DNA of 18,779 nucleotides from NCBI GenBank assembly GCA_017883125.1, contig JADGOD010000090.1, positions 1 through 18,779 of the forward strand. The letters run 5' to 3'. Under the pieces are notes generated by a model. It was not told the origin of the DNA, ran no database searches, and worked only from the letters and a program-made list of their open reading frames with translations. The DNA is from Acidimicrobiales bacterium. Lineage in GTDB: Bacteria; Actinomycetota; Acidimicrobiia; Acidimicrobiales; RAAP-2. Made by a program: the position numbers and the translations under genes. This document shows, piece by piece, positions 7,978-16,505 of this stretch. The stretch's first letter is position 1, and each line of letters begins with the position of its first letter.

Positions 7978-9423
7978 CTAGGGGAGGATGGCAAGGGCGA
8001 CGATCGAGGCCACCCCTGGTGCGGTGACGAAGGGGAGGTCTTCACCGACCACCAGCGGCCCGGAGGCCGAGATCAGGATCGGGTGTGTGCCGATCCCCTT
8101 GCGGATGGTGCTCGAGAGCGAGATCGACTCACCCGCTGCGATCGTCGTGCCGTCGACCAGGTCCAGCGAGATCTCGCCCGCCGGGGTGAGGATCGACGCG
8201 TGGACCCGCACGGGGGACGATCCTGAGTTGGTGAAGGTCATCCCGATCGGCGTTCCCTGCACCGAGCCAGGCAGGATCCACCTCCCTGCATCCACCACCA
8301 CTGGTGCAGCGAGCGGCGTGCTCCCCCATCCAGCGCTGGCGGCACCGACGACCTGCGTGACCTCCGAGACCGAGACGCCCGGGCCTGAGGTGGTCACGAC
8401 GGCCGAGTAGATGTCAGTCACGGGGACCCGGGATGCCGGAGCGGTCACCAGCTGCCACAGCGAGTACGGAGCGACGACCTCGCTCCACGGCGAGAGCGGA
8501 CCCGAGGGAATCCTGGCCCGAACCGTGACCACCTGGGCCTGCGACGTCGGATTGGCGATGACCAGCGAGTTCACCGCTCCCTTGGTGGAGACGGCCCTGG
8601 CCATCTGCCAGCGGCGCTCGAGCGTCGACTCGCCCAGCGTCAGCACCACTCCGTGGGGGAAGGGCGACTGCTGGGTGGCGAACGCCACCACGCTTCCCTG
8701 GGTGGCCTGCACGATGGCCCCGATCAGCGGGATGTGGGGAGCCACAGCCACCGCAGAGAACGTCACCAGGCCCGAGGGCGGGACGACGAGGCCTTGGGAG
8801 CCCTGAGGCTGCACCAGCCCACCACCCCCGATGAACGAGACGTTGACGACCGCCGCGGTGGCCGTCGGGTTCACCAGGGAGTAGACGAGGTCCTGGCCTG
8901 AGACGGTGGACCCTCCGGCGAAGTACCAGCTCGGAGAGGCGACTGACGCACACGGCGTCACGGATCCCTCTCCGACGCGGGTCGTCTGCTCCACGACAGC
9001 GACTCCCCCGCCGTCGAAGGTCGCCGTGGCCGACACCCAGAGTCCTCCGCTGAGGAGACCACTGATCGGCACCGCTGTGGTGACGCGGGGATCAATCGTC
9101 TTCTTCACGACGATCTGGCTCCCCTTGTCATCGACGACCTCGATGGAAGCGTGACGGATCTCCGAGGTTGCGTTGGTGATCAGCACCGAACCAGGCACGG
9201 TCGATCCGGCGCCCTCGGTGAAGCCGCCGCAGACGAACGACGAGGACTCTGCCCCGTTGGGCGCCACCTGTGACACCCCAGCGAAGGCCGGAGCCGGGGA
9301 GGCCGTGGATCGCGTCAGGATGCTGGCCACCGTGAGGCCTCCTGCGACGAGGACCACGAGCATCACCAGCAGGGCGCGGTGCGTCTCATGGGTGCGGTGT
9401 CGGCCGTGATGGGGCGTGCTCAC
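7978..9423 (-). CDS. Secreted or membrane-anchored DUF5719 protein
   Basis: A 481-residue protein with a basic, His-rich N-end (HHGRHRTHETHR) followed by one hydrophobic helix (about 17-38), so it is a signal-anchored or exported protein. The rest is rich in Val, Ser, Thr and Gly and reads as repeated beta-sandwich segments, with SWYFAGGST and repeated NPT phrases typical of the actinobacterial family DUF5719. Only two cysteines (near residues 65 and 145) are seen outside, and they could form a disulphide. The GTG start overlaps the TGA of the upstream giant glycosyltransferase by four bases (GTGA), and GGGGAGGT lies just before it, so the two are translationally coupled. DUF5719 has no known biochemical role; a partner of the glycosyltransferase outside the membrane is inferred. 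Its stop lies four bases from the stop of convergent ftsH. Confidence 0.82.
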   Translation of the reverse strand: MSTPHHGRHRTHETHRALLVMLVVLVAGGLTVASILTRSTASPAPAFAGVSQVAPNGAESSSFVCGGFTEGAGSTVPGSVLITNATSEIRHASIEVVDDKGSQIVVKKTIDPRVTTAVPISGLLSGGLWVSATATFDGGGVAVVEQTTRVGEGSVTPCASVASPSWYFAGGSTVSGQDLVYSLVNPTATAAVVNVSFIGGGGLVQPQGSQGLVVPPSGLVTFSAVAVAPHIPLIGAIVQATQGSVVAFATQQSPFPHGVVLTLGESTLERRWQMARAVSTKGAVNSLVIANPTSQAQVVTVRARIPSGPLSPWSEVVAPYSLWQLVTAPASRVPVTDIYSAVVTTSGPGVSVSEVTQVVGAASAGWGSTPLAAPVVVDAGRWILPGSVQGTPIGMTFTNSGSSPVRVHASILTPAGEISLDLVDGTTIAAGESISLSSTIRKGIGTHPILISASGPLVVGEDLPFVTAPGVASIVALAILP

Positions 9424-12400
9424 TCGACCTCCCCATCACCGACTGCCAGGACGGCCTCCGGAAGCTCCTCAGGCCCGTCTGATCCCTTCGGTCGCCGGGC
9501 CCTTGATCGCAGCGCGGTCCACCACCAGTCAAGCCACCGGTGACGACCAAGGAGGGCGAGGCCGGAGGCAAGCCATGCCACGAGCATGGCGATCCCAGCG
9601 AGAGCGTCGTACGGGGGCACCGAGAGCGAGACCTCCAGCGGCCCGGGGTTCACTGACGCGCTTTGAGCCCAGCCGAAGGCCGGCGCCAGCGACGATCCAC
9701 CGTGCATGCTGAACGCGCTCGACGGGGCGAGGCCGACGAAGGCGGTCCGATGACCCGAGGGAACCACCCCGCTCAGCGGGGTGGTGGTCGACAGCGGTGA
9801 CCATCCGAGCACCGCATCCGACGACGACGGGGTCGCCTGGGGGCTCAGCGGCAGCGCTCGTGTGGACACCACGGCCATGGCGGACGGATTCTCGAAGATC
9901 GATGCCCCACCGCCACCAGGGACCTGCACGAGGTCTCCCTGAGCCGAGAGTGCCGGAAGGACGGACGCGGGAGGGGGCGTAGATTCTCCGGTCTGGAGGC
10001 CAGGCAGCGTCGGTGCGACCGCCGTGGTCACGACAATGGCGACGATCCCGGCCGGAGAGAGGAGCTGGCCGAGGTGCACCGTCTGGCCGGCGAGAGCCTC
10101 GTTGACCGCGCTGGTGATCGCCGAGGCTGCCGTGGCAGTTGGTGGGGCGAACAGGTTCGCCCCACCGGGGAGACCGTCGGCAGACGTCGACCACGCCAGC
10201 CCGGGCTCAAGGGGCCACGACGAGCCGGGGACCGATCTCGGATCGCCAAGCCACAGGACCCGGTGACCTACGAGGTTCTGGCTACTCAGAAAGGCCAGCG
10301 CCTCGCCGTAACCGGTGGTCGGCATCTTCCACCGACCATTCCCCACCGAGCCGAGGGCCGGGAGGAGTCCGACGAGAGCCGCCGCGACCCCCAGCGTGCC
10401 GATGACCTGGCGCCACCCGAACCGAGCCTCTGCCACGTCCATCTCCAGCGCGGCCAACCCGAGGCCGACCAACACGGCGATCACCGTCGCCACCGGGGCC
10501 AGCAACACGAAGACGTCTGGTGCGAAGGGTCCCCATCCGCCACGGCTCACGAAGAGGGCGAGCGCGAGGCAGGCAAGCCCCGCACCGCTCAGGCGGGCAG
10601 CAAGGGCCAGGCGCCGCTCCCTGGCGATCAGGAGAGGCACCACCGCAGCGACCGGGAGCAGCCACGCCAACGCTCCCCCTCCGTTTGGTCCCACGGCGAA
10701 TCGAACGAGCCCGCCGATCCCTGGCATCGACCAGGGTCCACCAGCAACGCCGAAGACGGCGAGTCCCGACGTTCCACCGAGCACGACCGGCACCGTGAGC
10801 GGGGCGAGCAGCACGAGCGCCAGCACCAGGGCCCCGAGGACTCTTCCCTGCCCGGCCAACGGGCGCCCTCCTGGCTGGACGAGGGCAGTGAACGCGATCC
10901 CGATGCTGGAGGCGATGGTGACGACGAGCACCGCGGGAGCCACGGAGCTGACGAGTGCGAGAAGCAGTCCGAGGGCCACCACTTGGCCCCGGGCTGAGCG
11001 GCGCCACCCCTTGGTGGCGAAGCGGACCGAGGGAGGGAACGGGTCGTCGAACGGGGTGATCCGGCAGATGCGAAGCAGGCGACGCAGGATGAACGGCGTT
11101 GCGGCCAGTGCCACCAGCCCTCCGATGCGGCCAGTTGCGATGTCGTTCATGCCGAGCGAGAGGCCGCCGAAGGCCAGCGCTGCGAGGACGCGGGCTCGAT
11201 TCGATGCGACCGGGCTCAGGAGTCGGAAGACCCCGATTGCCCCGATTGGCACGGCGGCGAAGATCAGCAGGTGCTCGAGCACCCCCATCTGTCCGAAGGT
11301 CAGCGTTCCGAAGAGCCCGAACGTGGCATAGCCCGGGCTGCCTGGCGTTCCGCTGCCGAGCCCGGTGGGCTGCCAGCTCGCCACCACACGGTGCCATGTC
11401 GAGAGCCACGATCCCAGCGGGACGAGCTGACCGATCATCGGGAGCCGAGCACCGAGGAGGTTCCGGCAGCCGAAGGTGTACATGGCGATGGCGGCGAGGC
11501 TCACCATGAACAGCGAGCGTGCCGAAGAGAGCCGGTGCCTCCCGCGGCGTCGGGGACCCGACCGGTGGCCCAGGTCGTCGAGCTCGTCGAAGCCCTGGTC
11601 ATCGCTGAACGCCCCGCCGAAGCTCGAGGAGAGGGGCTCGACGTCCTCTGCGACCTCTTCGACGGGGAGCACGCCTCGAGCGGCGTCATAGCCGTGGTGG
11701 AGGAGGTTCGTCGCAAAGCGACGGAAGCGTGTTGCTCCGTGAGCCTGGAAGGACCGAACATCTCGATCCGAGACCGTCCGAAGCGCCTGTGCGCGGCGGC
11801 GGGCGTCTCGGATTCGGCGACGATCCCGCCACGCCTGCCGCCACGCCTCTCTGATGTCTACCGCGCGCGCATGGTCTCCACCGACGGCAGCCACCGCGAT
11901 CTCGCCGAGGTTCAGCAGAGCAAGAAGTGCGAGCGTGAAAGCCCTCTCGGGACCTCCCCAGCAGATCAGCAGTGTCTGGAGCTCGTTGCGCCGGTGGAGA
12001 CGGCTCAAGCTCAGCGCCTCACCGCCCCCAGCGGGAACCGGCAATGAGCGCTCCCCTGCGGCCAGGCGCTCGCTGTGAGCGACGACCGCCTGCGGGGCGC
12101 AGACGATCCTCGCTCCGGCGAGACGGGCCCTCCAGGAGAACTCAAGATCGTCGCCCATCGCCACGTACCGCTCGTCGAATCCCCCGATCGAGCGGAGAAG
12201 ATCATCTCGGACCAAGGTCACCCCGCCTGGGGCGACGAAGACATCTCGGACGGCATCGTGCTGACCCTGGTCAACCTCTCCGGGAAGGACCCGTTCGATC
12301 ACCGTGCCGAAGCGGTCGGTCCCTTGGCCCACATGGAGCAGCGATGTGGGATCCTCCGTGCTGACCACCTTCGGAGTGACGATTCCAGCGTTCGATCGGA

Positions 12401-12728
12401 AGCTCTCTTCGACCATCAGGTGGATGGCGTCAGGAGCCAGGACCACGTCGTCGTGGCAGAGGACCAGGAAGGCGGCGCCCTGCACGATCTCGAGGGCCCG
12501 ATTGACCGCTGCGCCGAATCCCCGATCCTCCTCTAGGTGGGCGACGAACATCGTCGGGGAGACTGCGGCGACCCGATCGGAGACCTCGTTGCCACCGTCA
12601 CCGATCAGGACCAAGGTGCGGAGCGACTCGTAGTCCTGCGCCTCCAGCGAGGCCAGCGTCTCCTCCAAGCGCTCATCGGGGTTCGAGGTGACCACCACGG
12701 CCACGACGGCAGGCGCTTGTGTATCCAT
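9420..12728 (-). CDS. Giant GT2 glycosyltransferase fused to a multi-pass membrane domain
   Basis: A 1102-residue protein. Residues 1 to about 250 form a GT2 (GT-A fold) catalytic domain with VVVTSNPDERLEETLASL at the start, CHDDVVL (Asp93, Asp94) as the metal/nucleotide site and MGDDLEFSWRARLAG (191-205) as the acceptor-side catalytic motif. A linker with an Arg-rich stretch and an acidic stretch follows. From about 404 come a dozen or so hydrophobic helices, then a large outer domain, a final helix near 1045-1065 and an acidic tail. This architecture recurs in actinobacteria beside DUF5719 proteins and resembles large envelope glycan transferases. ATG 12728 is chosen because the GT2 fold begins right there; upstream in-frame codons to 12797 run through the divergent gene's promoter. 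No ribosome binding site is clear. The sugar and acceptor are unknown. Confidence 0.85.
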   Translation of the reverse strand: MDTQAPAVVAVVVTSNPDERLEETLASLEAQDYESLRTLVLIGDGGNEVSDRVAAVSPTMFVAHLEEDRGFGAAVNRALEIVQGAAFLVLCHDDVVLAPDAIHLMVEESFRSNAGIVTPKVVSTEDPTSLLHVGQGTDRFGTVIERVLPGEVDQGQHDAVRDVFVAPGGVTLVRDDLLRSIGGFDERYVAMGDDLEFSWRARLAGARIVCAPQAVVAHSERLAAGERSLPVPAGGGEALSLSRLHRRNELQTLLICWGGPERAFTLALLALLNLGEIAVAAVGGDHARAVDIREAWRQAWRDRRRIRDARRRAQALRTVSDRDVRSFQAHGATRFRRFATNLLHHGYDAARGVLPVEEVAEDVEPLSSSFGGAFSDDQGFDELDDLGHRSGPRRRGRHRLSSARSLFMVSLAAIAMYTFGCRNLLGARLPMIGQLVPLGSWLSTWHRVVASWQPTGLGSGTPGSPGYATFGLFGTLTFGQMGVLEHLLIFAAVPIGAIGVFRLLSPVASNRARVLAALAFGGLSLGMNDIATGRIGGLVALAATPFILRRLLRICRITPFDDPFPPSVRFATKGWRRSARGQVVALGLLLALVSSVAPAVLVVTIASSIGIAFTALVQPGGRPLAGQGRVLGALVLALVLLAPLTVPVVLGGTSGLAVFGVAGGPWSMPGIGGLVRFAVGPNGGGALAWLLPVAAVVPLLIARERRLALAARLSGAGLACLALALFVSRGGWGPFAPDVFVLLAPVATVIAVLVGLGLAALEMDVAEARFGWRQVIGTLGVAAALVGLLPALGSVGNGRWKMPTTGYGEALAFLSSQNLVGHRVLWLGDPRSVPGSSWPLEPGLAWSTSADGLPGGANLFAPPTATAASAITSAVNEALAGQTVHLGQLLSPAGIVAIVVTTAVAPTLPGLQTGESTPPPASVLPALSAQGDLVQVPGGGGASIFENPSAMAVVSTRALPLSPQATPSSSDAVLGWSPLSTTTPLSGVVPSGHRTAFVGLAPSSAFSMHGGSSLAPAFGWAQSASVNPGPLEVSLSVPPYDALAGIAMLVAWLASGLALLGRHRWLDWWWTALRSRARRPKGSDGPEELPEAVLAVGDGEVE

Positions 12729-12769
12729 CAGAACGTTGAGGCTACTTCCCGCCTGGAGGGTGCGAGTGC

Positions 12770-12798
12770 TTGCAACTGTTATGCACTGCTGATACACT
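12770..12798 (+). promoter_or_regulatory. Promoter of the helical small protein gene
   Basis: TTGCAA (12770-12775) and TACACT (12793-12798) are spaced by 17 bases, a good match to a housekeeping sigma-70-type promoter. Transcription would begin near 12805, giving a leader of about 45 bases with AGGAAGG about 6 bases before ATG 12851. The arms AGTGC (12765-12769) and GCACT (12783-12787) flank the -35 box and might be an operator. This 122-base divergent gap must also hold the promoter of the giant glycosyltransferase. Confidence 0.55.
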
Positions 12799-12850
12799 TG
12801 CTATGTGCCGGAGTCCCCCGGTCACCCATCGAGCACGAGGAAGGCCCACC

Positions 12851-13309
12851 ATGGCAGAGAACCCAGTCAACAAGGCAGCATCAGCCGCGAAGAGCACGGC
12901 CGACAAGGCCAGGTCCACAGCGTCCGCCGTGGCGGGCGCAGCGCCCACCAGCGCCAAGGACGCCTCCGAGAAGGTGAAGAACGCCGCGTACACCTTGCTC
13001 GGACTGGGTGTGATGGGCCTGAACAAGGTCCAGGCCCAGGCACGTCAGATGGCTCAGACCGCCAAGTCGAAGGACCTCAGCGACCACCTCGAGGCCATCA
13101 AGACCCACGCCGGGACGGTGGCCAAGGCCACGACCGACACGGTCGCCAAGGCCGACAAGCACGTTGAGGCGACCATCACGAAGGTCGAGGAGAAGATCCA
13201 GCCGCTCGAGGACCGTCTCCCCGCTCAAGCTCGAGACCTCTCACGCCGAGCCCGCGAGACCGGCCGGGAGACCCGGGCCAAGCTCAGGAGCAAGGTCGTC
13301 AGCTCGTAG
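12851..13309 (+). CDS. Small Ala/Lys-rich helical protein, phasin- or HBHA-like in composition
   Basis: A 152-residue protein that I do not recognise as a characterised family. Both ends are low-complexity and rich in Ala, Lys, Thr and Asp (KAASAAKSTADKARSTASAV at the start, arginine-rich RRARETGRETRAKLRSK at the end), and are predicted amphipathic helix or coiled coil. The centre has one more hydrophobic stretch, AAYTLLGLGVMGLNKVQ (about 45-61), which could insert into or lie on a membrane or lipid surface. The build recalls phasins, heparin-binding haemagglutinin and LEA or histone H1-like proteins; no enzyme motif is present. AGGAAGG precedes the ATG, a clear promoter lies upstream and a strong hairpin follows, so this is a stand-alone and probably well-expressed gene. 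A structural or surface-coating role is inferred. Confidence 0.8.
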   Translation: MAENPVNKAASAAKSTADKARSTASAVAGAAPTSAKDASEKVKNAAYTLLGLGVMGLNKVQAQARQMAQTAKSKDLSDHLEAIKTHAGTVAKATTDTVAKADKHVEATITKVEEKIQPLEDRLPAQARDLSRRARETGRETRAKLRSKVVSS

Positions 13310-13331
13310 CCGACTGAGCCATTCGCGCAGT

Positions 13332-13363
13332 CTCGAGGAGCCCGCGTCGGTGGGCTCCTCGAG
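13332..13363. terminator. Strong two-way hairpin terminator
   Basis: CTCGAGGAGCCC (13332-13343) and GGGCTCCTCGAG (13352-13363) form a perfect 12-bp stem with an 8-base loop. It sits in the 60-base gap between the convergent helical-protein and rmd genes and is symmetric, so it can stop transcription from both sides. There is no real uridine run, as is common in high-GC actinobacteria. Confidence 0.8.
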
Positions 13364-13369
13364 TCGCGT

Positions 13370-14257
13370 TCAGGAGACGAACGAGCAGAGGACGTCTTCG
13401 AGGGTCTGGCGGAGCTCCCAGGTAGGAGCCCATCCCGTCTCACTCGCCAGGAGGCTGGCGTCACCCCGCAGCACCGGAATGTCCACGGGGCGCACCAGCT
13501 CGGCGTCAGTGACCAGCTCGAGCGAGATCCCCGCGAGCTCCTCAAGCGTGGCGACGATCTCGGACATCGCAACGTCACGTCCTGACGCCACGTTGTAGAT
13601 GTCCCCAGATGTGCCGCTCTCGATCATGAGGCGGTAGGCGACCACGACGTCGCGAACGTCAGTGAAGTCTCGACGGGTCGAGAGGTTCCCCACCGACAGC
13701 GTCTTCTGGTTGGTCGCCTTGGCTTCGGCGATGCGCTTGGCAAAGGCCGGAACGGCGAACGTCGGGGCTTGACCCGGTCCGATGTGGTTGAAGGGCCGTG
13801 CCACGATGACTCGCTGACCGAAGCCACGGGCCGCCTGGAGGGCCACCTGCTCTGCCGCCGCCTTCGAGGCAGCGTACGGCGATGCGGGCGCCACGGGACT
13901 CTCCTCGGTCAGCGGGAGCTCGTCGGGGCTCACGATGCCGTAGACCTCGGCGGAGCTCACCACGAGAACGGCGATCTGCGGATCGACCACCCGAGCGGCC
14001 GCCAGCACATTGGAGGTCCCGATCACGTTGACGGCCAGGACTCGTGACGGGTCCCGCCACGAGTCGCCCACGTGGGCCAGGGCGGCAAGGTGGTAGATGG
14101 CATCGGGCTTGGCGGCGAGAACCGCTGCGGAGACCGCCTCGAGATCGGTGACGTCGGTCTCAAGATCGACGATGGTGACCGAGTCACCGTGTGCACGGAG
14201 GTGCTCCTCGAGATGGCGCCCCACGAACCCCAGCCCTCCGGTGATCAAGGCGTGCAC
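13370..14257 (-). CDS. rmd: NAD(P)-dependent sugar-nucleotide reductase, probable GDP-4-keto-6-deoxy-D-mannose reductase
   Basis: A 295-residue extended short-chain dehydrogenase. The Rossmann motif TGGLGFVG is at 6-13, the catalytic site is Ser102 with Tyr128 and Lys132 (YAASK), and RPFNHIGPGQ (154-163) is typical of Rmd enzymes. The late DIPVLRGD...TGWAPTWELRQTLEDVL also fits Rmd. Rmd reduces GDP-4-keto-6-deoxy-mannose to GDP-D-rhamnose. Other epimerase/dehydratases (GDP-mannose 4,6-dehydratase, dTDP-sugar enzymes) are the alternatives; the gmd partner is not in this window. It starts at GTG 14257, 11 bases after the stop of the upstream glycosyltransferase, and is the last gene of the cluster before the hairpin terminator. 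Family assignment is firm; the exact substrate is an inference. Confidence 0.8.
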   Translation of the reverse strand: MHALITGGLGFVGRHLEEHLRAHGDSVTIVDLETDVTDLEAVSAAVLAAKPDAIYHLAALAHVGDSWRDPSRVLAVNVIGTSNVLAAARVVDPQIAVLVVSSAEVYGIVSPDELPLTEESPVAPASPYAASKAAAEQVALQAARGFGQRVIVARPFNHIGPGQAPTFAVPAFAKRIAEAKATNQKTLSVGNLSTRRDFTDVRDVVVAYRLMIESGTSGDIYNVASGRDVAMSEIVATLEELAGISLELVTDAELVRPVDIPVLRGDASLLASETGWAPTWELRQTLEDVLCSFVS

Positions 14258-14268
14258 GGAGACGAACC

Positions 14269-15429
14269 CTACTTCCTCGACGCGCGGCGACCCCGAGCAC
14301 GTGCCATCTCATAGGCCTCAACGTGGCGGGCTGCGGTCTGCGACCAGGTGTAGGTGGCCGCCGTCGCCTGTCCCAACGCCCTGCGCCGATCCCTCTCCGA
14401 CTCAGTCGACGACAGGGCGGCGCCGATCCCGTGCGCCAGCGCGTCCGGGTCACCCGGGGCCACCAGCCACGGTGCCTCCCCGCAGAGGTCAGCCATCACC
14501 GAGCCCTCCGTCGTCACAACCGGGGCTCCGCACGCCAGGCCCTCGAGGGCAGGGAGCCCGAACCCCTCGTCGATCGAGGGATACGCCACAACCGCTGCCT
14601 TGCGGAGGAGCGCGGGCACCGCCTCGTCGGGGACGTACCCGAGGGTCTTGACCCGGCTCCTCACTGGTGAGGCGGCGAGAGAGGCCTCGAAGGCCTCCAT
14701 CCCCCAGCCTCGCTGGCCCACGAGGACGAGCTCGACGGCCGGATCCTCACGGGCGACCAGCTCGAACGCTCCCAGGAGGCCCCCGAGCCCCTTGCGTGGC
14801 TCCAGGGTGCCCAGCGCCACGATGTGCCGACGTTGGAGATCGAGCCCGAGCCCGGACAGGATTCGGGTGTCCGAACCTTCGGAGGGCTCGACGGCCGAGA
14901 AGCGTCCGTGATCGATGCCGTGGGGCGCCACGATCACGGGCACCTCGACGTCAACCACTTCGGCAAGGCGCAGCGCTGTTCGCTCCGACACGCAGACGAG
15001 CACCGATGCCCGCTTCGCAGCGTCGGCGATCGCCCGTCGGAAGAACATCACCTTGCTCCTCTCGTGGACCTCGGGTCGGTCGAAGAAGGTCACGTCGTGG
15101 ATCGTGACCACCGAAGGGACCGGCGCGTTCCTCGGCATCGTGTAGTGAGGACCGTGATGGACCTCGACGTTGAGGCGTCCCAGCTCGCGGCCCAAGAAGA
15201 CCTGCTCGTAGACCAGGCGGAGCGGCCGCGACGACGGGACGATGTCGACGACCTTTGCGCCGGGATCGAGCGACGCCCACCGTGTTGCGTCACCCCGTCT
15301 GGCGACGAGTGCGAGGGAGAGTCCGTCGTACTCTCGAAGAGCCTTGAGGAGCTCGATGGTGTAGCGGCCCGCCCCTGCAGGCTGCACGGGGACCGCGCTG
15401 ACGTCGATGCTGACCCGGAGCGCTGGCAT
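14269..15429 (-). CDS. GT4 family glycosyltransferase (third of three)
   Basis: A 386-residue GT-B fold enzyme that would transfer a sugar from a nucleotide donor to a growing glycan at the cytosolic face. The N-terminal domain opens with VSIDVSAVPVQPAGAGRYT, a variant of the acceptor-side glycine loop. The C-terminal donor domain has GTLEPRKG (207-214), supplying the Arg/Lys that bind phosphates, and the EX7E motif Glu288-GFGLPAL-Glu296. No membrane helix is seen. ATG 15429 is chosen because GGAGGT lies 7 bases upstream and its A is the last base of the TGA of the previous gene (TGATG), which signals coupling. The frame open upstream to 15543 is only overlap with that gene. Donor unknown; GDP-D-rhamnose is plausible from the neighbouring rmd. 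Confidence 0.88.
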   Translation of the reverse strand: MPALRVSIDVSAVPVQPAGAGRYTIELLKALREYDGLSLALVARRGDATRWASLDPGAKVVDIVPSSRPLRLVYEQVFLGRELGRLNVEVHHGPHYTMPRNAPVPSVVTIHDVTFFDRPEVHERSKVMFFRRAIADAAKRASVLVCVSERTALRLAEVVDVEVPVIVAPHGIDHGRFSAVEPSEGSDTRILSGLGLDLQRRHIVALGTLEPRKGLGGLLGAFELVAREDPAVELVLVGQRGWGMEAFEASLAASPVRSRVKTLGYVPDEAVPALLRKAAVVAYPSIDEGFGLPALEGLACGAPVVTTEGSVMADLCGEAPWLVAPGDPDALAHGIGAALSSTESERDRRRALGQATAATYTWSQTAARHVEAYEMARARGRRASRK

Positions 15430-16505
15430 CACAGTGACCTCCACAGATCGACGTGGCGCTGTGCGACCTCTTGCCAACGGTGCGAGGCGGCGAACGCCAA
15501 GCCCGAGCGTCGCGCCCGGTCCCGAGCCGGCTCGTCGCCACACATCTCGGCGAGGGCCTCGGCGATCTCGGCGACGTCAGTGGGATCGACCCTCCAGCAG
15601 TCAGGTGCCGTCTTCGTGCTCGGCGTGGTGCCGCTCACCACCACCGGCGCCCCGTGGGCCATCGCCTCCAACGGCGGGAGTCCGAAGCCCTCGGTCACTG
15701 GGACGTAGACGAAGCCCGCACACGCCTCATAGAGCCCGGCGAGAACCGCATCAGGTTGGCGACCGGCGAGGAGTGCGCTCTGGGACGTCGGCGGGGCCTC
15801 ACCCCATCCAGCAGGACCCACGATGAGCAGGGGCAGCGATCGTCCATCGGCTTCAAGGAGTCGGTGAGCCTCGAGGAGGCGGGTGAGGTTCTTCCGAGGC
15901 TCGAGCGTCGAGACGGTGAGGAGGAACGGACCGTGCACCCCAAGGCCTTCCAGGAGTCGACTCATGGCACGGTGATCGGCCGGAGGGAGATGATCGCTCC
16001 CCTCGGCGATGACCGTCACCCGATCGCGCGCCACGCCATCGGCGATCAGCAGCTCGGCAACGTCCACTGACGGGGTGATCAGCGCAGCCGACGAACCTCG
16101 AACCCGGCTCCAAGCGGCTTCATGCCAACGGAATCCCCTCCGCGTGGTCAGCTCGGGGTTCAATCGCCAGCCGAGGTCATGGACCATGACCGATCGGGGC
16201 GGTCCGTGGCCGCCGCCCAGCGGACCAGCGATCGAGGTGAGATGGAGGACATCGAGATCCTGGCGCCGGGAGTCGATACCTCGGTCCCAGAGCGCCATCT
16301 GGAGTCGATGGGGGAACACCGACGTCCTCAGCTCCACACCGAGGCTAGACAGCGGATCGGGACGAGGAGCTCGGCTGGTGATGCCGATCACCTCGAGGTC
16401 AGCGTCATCGAGGTCGAGCAGCCCTCGTATGAGCCCCCTGACGTAGGTCCCGATCCCGCCGGGCACCTCCTGGCGAAGCTGCTCCGCCACGATCCCGAGC
16501 CGCAT
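15429..16505 (-). CDS. GT4 family glycosyltransferase (second of three)
   Basis: A 358-residue GT-B enzyme. It opens with MRLGIVAEQLRQEVPGGIGTYV, where the PGGIGTY glycine loop binds the donor phosphates. STLEPRKNL (199-207) and the EX7E motif Glu272-GFGLPPL-Glu280 mark the donor-binding domain. The stretch between GWG (233-235) and the EX7E motif is eight residues shorter than in both neighbours (36 against 44), so it is not a simple recent duplicate of either. ATG 16505 shares its A with the TGA of the upstream gene (TGATG) and has GGGAG 5 bases before it. It would act in sequence with the flanking glycosyltransferases on the same acceptor; donor and linkage cannot be read. Confidence 0.88.
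   Translation of the reverse strand: MRLGIVAEQLRQEVPGGIGTYVRGLIRGLLDLDDADLEVIGITSRAPRPDPLSSLGVELRTSVFPHRLQMALWDRGIDSRRQDLDVLHLTSIAGPLGGGHGPPRSVMVHDLGWRLNPELTTRRGFRWHEAAWSRVRGSSAALITPSVDVAELLIADGVARDRVTVIAEGSDHLPPADHRAMSRLLEGLGVHGPFLLTVSTLEPRKNLTRLLEAHRLLEADGRSLPLLIVGPAGWGEAPPTSQSALLAGRQPDAVLAGLYEACAGFVYVPVTEGFGLPPLEAMAHGAPVVVSGTTPSTKTAPDCWRVDPTDVAEIAEALAEMCGDEPARDRARRSGLAFAASHRWQEVAQRHVDLWRSL

Noticed and set aside
12729..12797. Longer start for the giant GT2 gene
   Set aside because: The added 23 residues precede the GT2 fold, have no ribosome binding site and cross the divergent promoter.
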